Below are positions 7,011 to 13,116 of a stretch of 19,037 nucleotides of DNA, in pieces. Positions within the stretch are counted from its first letter, which is position 1. Each line of letters begins with the position of its first letter. Location: assembly GCA_016875755.1 (NCBI GenBank), contig VGOX01000008.1:1-19037 (forward strand), read 5' to 3'. This DNA is from Chloroflexota bacterium. GTDB taxonomy: Bacteria > Chloroflexota > Anaerolineae > Anaerolineales > Villigracilaceae. The notes beneath the pieces were generated by a model. That model ran no database searches, had not been told where the DNA came from, and saw only the letters and a program-made list of their open reading frames with translations. The position numbers and the translations under genes were made by a program.

Positions 7011-7018
7011 CCCTACTG

Positions 7019-7049
7019 ACCTTTCACTTTCAACCTGTAACCTTCAAAC
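7019..7049 (+). repeat. simple repeat family C, copy 1
   Basis: The gap before the first ATL gene holds ctttcactttcaacc followed by tgtaaccttcaaa. These are short pyrimidine words like those near 16851-16879 (there partly in inverse orientation). Confidence 0.4.
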
Positions 7050-7063
7050 AACAAGGAATCCCC

Positions 7064-7423
7064 ATGCCCGAAATCCCAACTCTCCCAGACCCACAAGCCT
7101 TCTTCGCCCAAGTTTGGAATATTGTCGCCCGTATCCCGCGCGGAAAAGTCGCCTCGTATGGGCAGATCGCCAAAATGCTGCCCCCGCCCGCAGATGTGGA
7201 CGAAGCCACCTTCGCAGAATTCGGCGCGTTGTGGGTCAGCAATGCTGTCGCCGCCAGCCCCAACGAAGTGCCGTGGCAGCGGGTGGTCAACTCAAAGGGT
7301 GAGATCACAGAACGGGACGGGTTGGAGGCGAAACGTCACAGACTCATGTTGTATGATGAGGGCGTCCCATTCAACCCCAGAGGACGCATTGATATGAAAA
7401 AATATGGCTGGGATGGAAAGTGA
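7064..7423 (+). CDS. alkyltransferase-like (ATL/MGMT family) protein, copy 1
   Basis: A 119-residue protein with the DNA-binding fold of O6-alkylguanine-DNA alkyltransferase. I-P-R-G-K-V-A-S-Y32-G-Q-I-A-K is the recognition helix region. The reactive site that reads P-C-H-R-V in MGMT is P-W71-Q-R-V, so the methyl-accepting Cys is replaced by Trp, as in ATL proteins. These bind alkylated guanine and hand it to nucleotide excision repair rather than repair it directly. Oddly, the position of the MGMT arginine finger (A-R-A-V-G-G-A-M in human MGMT) reads A-L56-W-V-S-N-A-V, so the Arg is missing. The start at 7064 has aaggaa upstream. A paralogue follows 75 bases downstream. Confidence 0.88.
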   Translation: MPEIPTLPDPQAFFAQVWNIVARIPRGKVASYGQIAKMLPPPADVDEATFAEFGALWVSNAVAASPNEVPWQRVVNSKGEITERDGLEAKRHRLMLYDEGVPFNPRGRIDMKKYGWDGK

Positions 7424-7426
7424 TTT

Positions 7427-7480
7427 GGACGACAGACCACACAGACCATCGCCTTCATCGTCAATCGTCTATGGTCCGTC
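7427..7480 (+). repeat. dispersed repeat family A, copy 4
   Basis: The gap between the two ATL genes holds ggacgacagacc, acagaccatc and then tcgtctatggtccgtc. The right end (atggtccgtc) is roughly the reverse complement of the left end, giving an imperfect hairpin. The ribosome site of the next gene follows outside it. Confidence 0.55.
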
Positions 7481-7498
7481 TTCAAGAAAGGAACTCCA

Positions 7499-7888
7499 AT
7501 GCCCTCCTTCTCTTCTCCTCCCAATCCGCAAGCCTTCTACGAACAAGTCTGGGCAATTGCCCGCCTCATCCCGCGCGGAAAAGTCGCCACCTACGGGCAG
7601 ATCGCCAAAATGATTCCCTCGCCCAATGGCGTGGAGATCGAAGCCTACGCCGCGTTTGCTCCGCGCTGGGTCGGCGGCGCGATGGCAAATTGTCCCGATG
7701 ATGTGCCGTGGCAGCGCGTCATCAACTCGCAAGGCAAGATCAGCGAACGCCCCGGCGCGGAAAGACAACGTCCGCTGCTTGAAGCGGAAGGCATAGTCTT
7801 CGACGCGAAAGACCGAGTGGACTTGAAAAAGTTCGGCTGGAGCGGCGCGAACGAAGACGATATTCCGAAACAAGCCGCAATGTTCTAA
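7499..7888 (+). CDS. alkyltransferase-like (ATL/MGMT family) protein, copy 2
   Basis: A 129-residue paralogue of the preceding gene, aligned to it without gaps over the first 80 residues. It shares I-P-R-G-K-V-A-T-Y32-G-Q-I-A-K and P-W71-Q-R-V, so it too lacks the acceptor Cys. Unlike copy 1 it keeps the MGMT-like P-R56-W-V-G-G-A-M, with the arginine-finger Arg in place. The C-terminus carries about ten extra acidic and polar residues (N-E-D-D-I-P-K-Q-A-A-M-F). The start has aaaggaa upstream at good spacing. The pair probably arose by tandem duplication followed by divergence. A direct role in alkylation damage recognition is expected from the family, not shown here. Confidence 0.9.
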   Translation: MPSFSSPPNPQAFYEQVWAIARLIPRGKVATYGQIAKMIPSPNGVEIEAYAAFAPRWVGGAMANCPDDVPWQRVINSQGKISERPGAERQRPLLEAEGIVFDAKDRVDLKKFGWSGANEDDIPKQAAMF

Positions 7889-7890
7889 AA

Positions 7891-7930
7891 AAGGACGGTA
7901 GACCATGGTCTAGCGTCCATCGTCTACGGT
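7891..7930 (+). repeat. dispersed repeat family A, copy 5
   Basis: An exact 14-base palindrome tagaccatggtcta (7899-7912) is followed by gcgtccatcgtctacgg. The words gtagac (7898-7903) and gtctac (7922-7927) can close an outer stem. It lies two bases after the ATL copy 2 stop and has no T-run. Confidence 0.65.
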
Positions 7931-7969
7931 TCAATATTCATCCTTCCTAATTCACCCTTCATCACTCCT

Positions 7970-9757
7970 ATGACCCTCCTCATCATCGGCGGAACCTCCA
8001 CCGACATCCTCCATCTCGATTCCCAAACCGTCCCCTCTGCGGGCGGCGCAGGGATGTACACCGCCATGGCGGCTCACCGCTGCGGATCAAACGTTTCACT
8101 TTTTGCACCCAATCCAAATCCCATTCCCGATGTTCTGCAACCCATCGCGGACAGACTCACCGAATGGCTGGGTCCTATCGTTGACCCAGAAGATGGTCTG
8201 CCGCATTTTGAAATTTCCCAACGCGGCGGCAAGACCGAGTACCTCAAAGCGACCTTCGGCGCAGAGTCCACGCTTACGCCAGAGATGTTGCCTAATGATC
8301 TTTCAAAATATGATTGCATTCACATCGTTCCGCTCGGCAATGCACAAAAGCAGTTGAGTTTTGTTGAAGTCTGTCGAAATCGTGGGGCAAAGAAAATCTC
8401 TGCTGGCACGTATCTCATCAGCGTCAACGAGTCGCCCGAGCATGTCCGCAGCATTATGAAGAACACCGACATCTTCTTCATGAATCAAAGCGAAGCCATC
8501 GGCTTATTTGGCTCGCTCGAAGCGGCGCACACCGAAGCAAGCAAACTATTATTCATCACCCTCGGCGCGGACGGCGCTTGTGTCATTCAAGGTAATCACA
8601 AAACCTTCATTCCATCTGTGCCCACTACCGAACTTGACCCCACTGGCGCGGGCGATACATTTTGCGGCGCGACGCTGGCGTATCTCGTGCAGGGCAAGCA
8701 TCCCATCATGGCGGCGCAGCACGCCATTCCGCTCGCCGCGCAGATGATCGCGCATGTTGGTCCCACCGCGTTGTTGTTCAACGAGCCCGCGCCTGAAATT
8801 CCAGCCAGCCCCAAAGCGCAGACCAATCCAACCCAGATTCAAAGAATTTCCAAAATGGTTGCCGCGCTCGATGAAGCCTCGCCCTTCAACTTCATCAGCC
8901 CCGAGCTTCCACCCGCGCATCACCCCAAGTCGCTCGATTATTTTTTCGCGGTCACGTTGCAGCAGTTCAGTTTTTGGAACGAACAGAACAATCGCTATCA
9001 CACGCCGCTCGTTGCGCCGCTTGGCGGAGTCAGCCAAAAGGGCGCATTCTATTTGTTCGACGCATACAAGCGTCGGCTTGAGTCTGATGCGGATTTTTGT
9101 TCCCCTGCCCGTCAGGCAAATTTGAGTCGCGCCGAGTTGCTCGAAATCTTCAAAGCGGATGATGGAAGCGATCCTATGCCCGCGCTGGACTTGCATCTGG
9201 AAATGGCGAATGCCTACGGGCGGGATATGCTTGCGCTTCATCTCACGCCGGAAACTGTGTTGCAAAAAGCCCAAGCCTCTGCCACGCCGTTAGCGACTCT
9301 CATCTCCATCCTCGACAACGTTGGCGGATACAAAGAAGACCCGCTCCGCAAAAAAAGCGGACTGCTCGCACTCATCCTTAACCAACGCCCCGAATCGTTT
9401 TTGACCTTTGCCGATGGCGAGCAAGTGGAACCCGTCATCGACTATCATCTAATGCGCTCATGCCTGCGCGTGGGCTTGGTGGATATTCTCGATGAAGAAT
9501 TGAAAACGAAGATCACAAACCGTGAACTGATCTCCCCCGCCGACGAATGGGCGATCCGCCTCACCGCTTATCGCGCCATTGAAGAAGTGGTGGCGTTGTC
9601 TGGCAAATCCACCGGCGCTGTGGATTGGTTCTTCTTCGGCGCGCGCAAACGCTGCCCCGAAATGACCGAACCCGAATGTGCTTTGTGTCAGATCGATTCG
9701 GTTTGCACTCACCGCAAGGAATTGTTCCAACCCGTGTTAAGGACGACATTCTATTAA
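7970..9757 (+). CDS. PfkB-type kinase fused to an HhH-GPD-like domain with an iron-sulfur loop
   Basis: A 595-residue two-domain protein. Residues 1-272 are a PfkB/ribokinase-type kinase: S-A-G-G-A-G-M-Y near 23-30, F-I-T-L-G-A-D-G-A near 195-203, and D-P-T-G-A-G-D229-T with the catalytic Asp. A Pro/Ala-rich linker (about 272-290) leads to a second domain. That domain has R-K-K-S-G-L-L near 460-466, V-I-D491-Y-H-L-M-R-S-C-L-R, and C562-X7-C570-X2-C573-X5-C579. The last two resemble endonuclease III's V-D-T-H-I-F-R and its C-X6-C-X2-C-X5-C cluster loop. The F-W-N-E start of the domain also recalls queuosine-phosphate glycosylase (Qng1). A kinase plus N-glycosylase for nucleoside salvage is my inference; the substrate is unknown. 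No ribosome site is seen. The gene ends at a shared terminator. Confidence 0.75.
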   Translation: MTLLIIGGTSTDILHLDSQTVPSAGGAGMYTAMAAHRCGSNVSLFAPNPNPIPDVLQPIADRLTEWLGPIVDPEDGLPHFEISQRGGKTEYLKATFGAESTLTPEMLPNDLSKYDCIHIVPLGNAQKQLSFVEVCRNRGAKKISAGTYLISVNESPEHVRSIMKNTDIFFMNQSEAIGLFGSLEAAHTEASKLLFITLGADGACVIQGNHKTFIPSVPTTELDPTGAGDTFCGATLAYLVQGKHPIMAAQHAIPLAAQMIAHVGPTALLFNEPAPEIPASPKAQTNPTQIQRISKMVAALDEASPFNFISPELPPAHHPKSLDYFFAVTLQQFSFWNEQNNRYHTPLVAPLGGVSQKGAFYLFDAYKRRLESDADFCSPARQANLSRAELLEIFKADDGSDPMPALDLHLEMANAYGRDMLALHLTPETVLQKAQASATPLATLISILDNVGGYKEDPLRKKSGLLALILNQRPESFLTFADGEQVEPVIDYHLMRSCLRVGLVDILDEELKTKITNRELISPADEWAIRLTAYRAIEEVVALSGKSTGAVDWFFFGARKRCPEMTEPECALCQIDSVCTHRKELFQPVLRTTFY

Positions 9758-9759
9758 AT

Positions 9760-9796
9760 AAAAAAGACCACAGACAATTTTCATCGCCCGTGGTCT
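9760..9796 (-). terminator. terminator of the leftward set (family A repeat, copy 6)
   Basis: Read leftward, agaccac/gtggtct pair across an 18-base loop and are followed by six T. It lies between the convergent PfkB-fusion and holA stops and serves holA best; rightward there is no T-run. Confidence 0.7.
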
Positions 9797-9808
9797 GACG
9801 TTCATCGG

Positions 9809-10780
9809 CTAGCGCGCCAGTTCAACCACCAGTGTATCGAGAGCCAGGTCCAGTGTGATCTGGCTTGTTTTTACCTGCTCATCGATTCTCAAAAGGCGGC
9901 GGTAAATGGTTTCAAGCGCTTCCATCGAAAAGCGGACAGCCTGCCCGGTGGTCTTTTCCGCCACGAACGGATGCACACCCAATGCGCGCGCCACATCGTC
10001 CTTGTTTCCACGCCCATCCAAAATTTCACGCGCCTGAATCAGCAATCGAAATTGACGCACGACCATACCCCACAGGGAAAATGGGTCTTCATTTTCTAAA
10101 AGCCGATGCAATAATTTCTGCGCCGTTTTGGCATTGCCCTGTGATAAAGCATCGACAAAATCGAACACGCTTTGTTGGGATGTGACGATACAAACCGCCT
10201 CCACATCGGACCCGCGCACGGGTCGCTCCCAGTTGACATACGCCAGCAGTTTAGAGAGTTCCATCCCCGCCTGACGGGTATCCACACCGGTCATCTCAGC
10301 GAGACGGGCGGCCGCGGCAGGTTCGATCTGCCCGCCTTGCTTCTTGGCTTCATTGATGATCCAACCGGGCATGTCACGTTGCTGCGGCAGGAAGAAGGCT
10401 TGCATTTTGACATGCGGCTTGTGCTTCTCGCTCCATTTGACCAACCAATGCTTTTCGGCATCTTTGGCTTTTTCAACCGTGTCGTACAAAACTACTTTCG
10501 CCGTGTCTGGCGCTTTCTCTAAAAATTCTTGAAATTTTTTGCGGGTATCGGGTTTGTTGTATTTCGCAGATGGATATGCAATGAACACCAATCTCTTTGG
10601 CGCGAGGAACGGCATGGCATTGACCGCATTGTTGAGATCATTCTCGGTCATCGAACGCGCTTCGAGACGGGTCGTGTTCATGTCTGCCGTGGTGGGGTCG
10701 CTGAACTCGGACTCGAAATCCTTGAGTTTGCGTGTGATGGCAAATTCGTCGTTGCCGTAAAGGAGGAAGGTGGTTGGCAT
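9809..10780 (-). CDS. holA: DNA polymerase III delta subunit (clamp loader)
   Basis: A 323-residue protein matching HolA, the delta subunit of the clamp loader that opens the beta sliding clamp. The opening M-P-T-T-F-L-L-Y-G-N-D-E-F is typical, as are F-L-A-P-K-R-L-V-F-I in the first domain, the central V-D-T-R-Q-A-G-M-E-L-S-K-L region, and the C-terminal collar helices ending near D-L-A-L-D-T-L-V-V-E-L. Length is normal. The ATG at 10780 has no ribosome site. A TATAAA lies only five bases before it on the same strand, suggesting a leaderless or near-leaderless message. The upstream gap to DUF6391 is filled by a palindromic repeat that abuts this element. Confidence 0.92.
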   Translation of the reverse strand: MPTTFLLYGNDEFAITRKLKDFESEFSDPTTADMNTTRLEARSMTENDLNNAVNAMPFLAPKRLVFIAYPSAKYNKPDTRKKFQEFLEKAPDTAKVVLYDTVEKAKDAEKHWLVKWSEKHKPHVKMQAFFLPQQRDMPGWIINEAKKQGGQIEPAAAARLAEMTGVDTRQAGMELSKLLAYVNWERPVRGSDVEAVCIVTSQQSVFDFVDALSQGNAKTAQKLLHRLLENEDPFSLWGMVVRQFRLLIQAREILDGRGNKDDVARALGVHPFVAEKTTGQAVRFSMEALETIYRRLLRIDEQVKTSQITLDLALDTLVVELAR

Positions 10781-10785
10781 GGTAA

Positions 10786-10791
10786 TTTATA
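10786..10791 (-). promoter_or_regulatory. possible -10 element directly before holA
   Basis: TATAAA on the minus strand is separated from the holA ATG by five bases. Transcription would start at or next to the ATG. No -35 hexamer is evident. Confidence 0.35.
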
Positions 10792-10792
10792 T

Positions 10793-10867
10793 GTCATTGC
10801 GAGGAGGGCATTCTTCCCAACGAAGCGATTCCCTTGAGCAGGAGGCTGCTTCGTTCCTCGCAGCGAC
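10793..10867 (-). repeat. dispersed palindromic repeat family B, copy 2
   Basis: The ends gtcattgcgagg and cctcgcagcgac pair with two mismatches, and aacgaagcg (10819-10827) pairs with the gcttcgtt stretch (10848-10855). It fills most of the 92-base gap between DUF6391 and holA. It is related to the coding copy at 6168-6254 but is 12 bases shorter and has a different centre. Confidence 0.75.
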
Positions 10868-10872
10868 ATGAT

Positions 10873-11361
10873 TTATTTTGTGATCACTCGATGAACGCCC
10901 TTGCGGACAGGCACAATATCCACGATCTGCAGATTACCAAGATTCGCTTCGGTGGTGACATGTTCCTGAAGCCACGGTCCGAGCGGTTTGCTTAAGCTGT
11001 AACCGACAAGCGCAAAAAGCAATGCCAGCGGAATAAGCATGAGACGCCACAGCGTAGACTTTGTCCCTCGAAGCGGTAACCAAGCCAACGTTCCAGAAAG
11101 AAGCGCCGTGGTCGCCATGTTGGTTCCACAGCCCGGGTGAATTGCCAATCCGCTTTCGCCGGAGTTGAGTCGTGTGTGTGCTTCGGTGGCGGATTCCCAA
11201 ATTTGTTGGGTGGTCAGGTCGCCGAGCAGGAAGAAGCCAGTCGGGTTGGAATGTCCCGCCATGCGTTTGCCTGCGTGTTTGCGCGAGAGCAAATGGATGG
11301 TGGCATGTTCGAGCGCGTGATTGCGCCGCGTTTCGAGAATGAGGGGGAGGTCTAGAAGCAT
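10873..11361 (-). CDS. DUF6391-like membrane protein
   Basis: A 162-residue protein that resembles DUF6391, a family without known function. The N-terminal R-R-N-H15-A-L-E18-H19-A-T-I-H-L-L and later I-H75-P-G-C78-G-T-N look like metal-binding or catalytic groupings. Two hydrophobic segments lie at about 82-97 and 105-123, with a short soluble tail. I chose the ATG at 11361 because the family usually begins shortly before the H-A-L-E-H motif. The upstream extension to 11421 overlaps dus and reads as low-complexity shadow. A TATAAT lies six bases before this ATG, and there is no ribosome site. The start is eight bases beyond the dus stop. Confidence 0.8.
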   Translation of the reverse strand: MLLDLPLILETRRNHALEHATIHLLSRKHAGKRMAGHSNPTGFFLLGDLTTQQIWESATEAHTRLNSGESGLAIHPGCGTNMATTALLSGTLAWLPLRGTKSTLWRLMLIPLALLFALVGYSLSKPLGPWLQEHVTTEANLGNLQIVDIVPVRKGVHRVITK

Positions 11362-11367
11362 GGGATG

Positions 11368-11373
11368 ATTATA
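11368..11373 (-). promoter_or_regulatory. possible -10 element directly before the DUF6391 gene
   Basis: TATAAT on the minus strand overlaps the dus stop codon and is followed by six bases and the ATG, which would place transcription start at the start codon. No -35 is evident. Confidence 0.4.
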
Positions 11374-12346
11374 AGGTAGTCTGAAGCATCGGCGAGTCGT
11401 AGATCTTTTCGAGCAGTTCAAGGAACTCGGCAGAGGGACGCGACTTGAGAATTTCCTTGCGTTCGTCGCGGGTGAGGTGTTGCATCATCACATATTGCAC
11501 GGCGTTCTTGCGGAAAAGACGCGAGCCGTCTTCGTCGCCGTAGAATTCGACGCTGCGGGCGAGGTGCTTGCGGATGGTGGCTTTGACCATCTCCGGTGGA
11601 ACCTGGTCGCGGTCGAGGCGTGAGAAGATCCACGGGTTGGGGATGGCACCGCGCCCGATCATCACGGCATCTACATTGGCATGCGCTTTCATTCGGTCAA
11701 TATCCGCTACGGTTTTTACATCGCCGCTGCCGATGACGGGAATCTTCACCAGCGATTTGACTTCTGCAATGGCGTCCCAATCGGCATTGCCTGCGTAGCG
11801 TTGCTCCTTCGTACGTCCGTGGACGGCAACCAATGAGCCGCCCTCTTCTTCGATAATGCGGGCGATGAGTTTGTAATTTTTGTTTCTGTCCCAGCCAAGG
11901 CGTATCTTGCCAGTGACAGGCACGCGCAAATGTTTCACTAATTTACGAAACGTGCGTGCAATGCGCAATGGTGAGGACATCATGCCCACGCCCGCGCCGC
12001 GGTCTGCGATGGTTTTGGCGGGGCAGCCCATGTTGAGGTCGATCACATCGGGATTATTCTCTTGAATTTTCAGCGCGGCTTCAAGGATCAGGTCTGGGTC
12101 TTCGCCGTAGATTTGAAAGGTGATCGGGCGCTCGGGTTCGTTGAAATACATCCGTTTGGCGGGCTGTTTCGATTTGCTGAGAATCTTCTCCACTTTGATG
12201 AACTCGGTGTAGCTCATGGCAGAACCAAGTTCGCGGCACAGCGAGCGGAAGGGCCAGTCGGAATACCCGTCCATGGGCGCGAGAATCGCGTCGCCGTAGA
12301 TGGGCAGGTCGCGGATATAAAAGTTGGGTGTCTTGCTCTCGGTCAT
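11369..12346 (-). CDS. dus: tRNA-dihydrouridine synthase
   Basis: A 325-residue FMN enzyme that reduces uridine in tRNA to dihydrouridine. L-A-P-M25-D-G-Y-S-D opens the barrel. N-M-G-C108-P-A-K carries the catalytic Cys that donates a proton to the uracil ring. G-K147-I-R-L-G, V-H-G-R-T (175-179) and I-G-S-G-D-V bind FMN, and V-M-I-G-R-G completes the phosphate site. The C-terminal helical domain is present. Which Dus subfamily and tRNA position is served cannot be told by eye. I chose the ATG at 12346. The longer frame to 12379 adds residues without family character, and a TATACT lies nine bases upstream of 12346. It ends eight bases before the DUF6391 start. Confidence 0.93.
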   Translation of the reverse strand: MTESKTPNFYIRDLPIYGDAILAPMDGYSDWPFRSLCRELGSAMSYTEFIKVEKILSKSKQPAKRMYFNEPERPITFQIYGEDPDLILEAALKIQENNPDVIDLNMGCPAKTIADRGAGVGMMSSPLRIARTFRKLVKHLRVPVTGKIRLGWDRNKNYKLIARIIEEEGGSLVAVHGRTKEQRYAGNADWDAIAEVKSLVKIPVIGSGDVKTVADIDRMKAHANVDAVMIGRGAIPNPWIFSRLDRDQVPPEMVKATIRKHLARSVEFYGDEDGSRLFRKNAVQYVMMQHLTRDERKEILKSRPSAEFLELLEKIYDSPMLQTTL

Positions 12347-12355
12347 AGGTTTATG

Positions 12356-12361
12356 AGTATA
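12356..12361 (-). promoter_or_regulatory. possible -10 element close to the dus start
   Basis: TATACT on the minus strand lies nine bases before the dus ATG, leaving a leader of at most a few bases. No -35 is evident. Confidence 0.35.
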
Positions 12362-12385
12362 ACAAATTAAAATCCCCATTGATTT

Positions 12386-12418
12386 AGATGACAGTCACCT
12401 TCAAGGTGACTGTCATCT
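12386..12418 (-). terminator. 33-base near-perfect palindrome after msrA
   Basis: The arms at 12386-12401 and 12403-12418 are exact 16-base reverse complements around a single C (core cagtcacc/ggtgactg). It begins five bases after the msrA stop and lies before dus. There is no T-run on either side, so it may stabilise the msrA message end or terminate with help. It is more symmetric than a usual terminator and may be a repeat unit. Confidence 0.55.
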
Positions 12419-12423
12419 CTTAA

Positions 12424-12975
12424 CTACGCCGCCTGTTTCTTCCATAATTCCAAGAAGTGTTTTCGGAATTTGCTAACCTTCGGCGCAACCACCGCCATGC
12501 AGTAGGGCTGGAATTGATTGCGTACAAAATATTCCTGATGATAGTCTTCGGCGATGTAGAAATCCTTGAGCGATTCCACTTCGGTGACGATGGCCTGGCC
12601 CCAGACCTTCTGCGCTTCCAACTCACGGATGGCTTGCTCTGCCACCTCTTTCTGATCCTCGCTGTGATAGTAGATGCCCGAACGGTACTGCGTGCCGACA
12701 TCCGCACCCTGACGATTCAATGTAGTCGGGTCGTGGATGGTGAAGAAAATGTTGAGCAGGTCGCGCAGGGTGATGATGCTCGGGTCAAATTTGACCTGCA
12801 CCACTTCGGCGTGACCCGTATCTCCATTACAAACGGCGCGATAGGTGGGGTTGGTGACATGCCCATTGGCATAACCAGACTCCACTGAAATCACACCTTT
12901 CACTTCATCGTACACAGCTTCCAGGCACCAGAAACATCCGCCGGCGAGTGTGATCGTCTCATAATTTGTGCTCAT
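12424..12975 (-). CDS. msrA: peptide-methionine (S)-S-oxide reductase MsrA
   Basis: A 183-residue MsrA that reduces S-methionine sulfoxide in proteins and free methionine. G-G-C14-F-W-C17-L-E-A has the catalytic Cys (C14) and the family's F-W. G-Y-A-N-G, Y-R-A-V-C-N-G-D-T-G-H-A-E-V-V, and H-D-P-T-T-L-N-R-Q-G-A-D-V-G-T-Q-Y-R-S give the rest of the substrate pocket. The C-terminal F-Q-P-Y-C may serve as the resolving Cys. No signal peptide, so it is cytoplasmic, and no MsrB domain is fused. The start has gaaggag upstream at good spacing. The leader holds two tandem hairpin repeats, and a long palindrome follows the stop. Confidence 0.96.
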   Translation of the reverse strand: MSTNYETITLAGGCFWCLEAVYDEVKGVISVESGYANGHVTNPTYRAVCNGDTGHAEVVQVKFDPSIITLRDLLNIFFTIHDPTTLNRQGADVGTQYRSGIYYHSEDQKEVAEQAIRELEAQKVWGQAIVTEVESLKDFYIAEDYHQEYFVRNQFQPYCMAVVAPKVSKFRKHFLELWKKQAA

Positions 12976-12989
12976 GATACATTCTCCTT

Positions 12990-13031
12990 CTTGTCCTGCA
13001 TCAGCAGGGTCTTGTCCTGCTTCAGCAGGGT
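12990..13031 (-). repeat. two tandem 21-base hairpin repeats in the msrA leader
   Basis: Units 12990-13010 and 13011-13031 differ at one base, and a partial third (cttgtg) follows. Each contains cctgc and gcagg around a four-base loop, so the msrA leader could form two small stem-loops about 15 bases before its start codon, next to the ribosome site. Confidence 0.6.
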
Positions 13032-13082
13032 CTTGTGAATTAGATGCGGCGTGACGTGAAAATATCCTTAATGGATGGTGAT

Positions 13083-13108
13083 AAAAAAAGACCGCCTTGC
13101 GGCGATCT
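13083..13108 (-). terminator. intrinsic terminator after the TPR protein gene
   Basis: Read leftward, agatcgcc and ggcggtct pair (one wobble) around a gcaa tetraloop and are followed by seven T. It lies eight bases after the stop at 13117. Confidence 0.9.
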
Positions 13109-13116
13109 CTTGGTGA

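Noticed and set aside
9103..9122. Palindrome-like cctgcccgtcaggca within the PfkB fusion gene
   Set aside because: It recalls short repeats of related genomes, but there is only one copy here and it fits the coding frame, so it is not called as a repeat.
8549..9274. 241-codon minus-strand frame inside the PfkB fusion gene
   Set aside because: The sense frame carries the kinase and iron-sulfur motifs; the reverse frame is a shadow.
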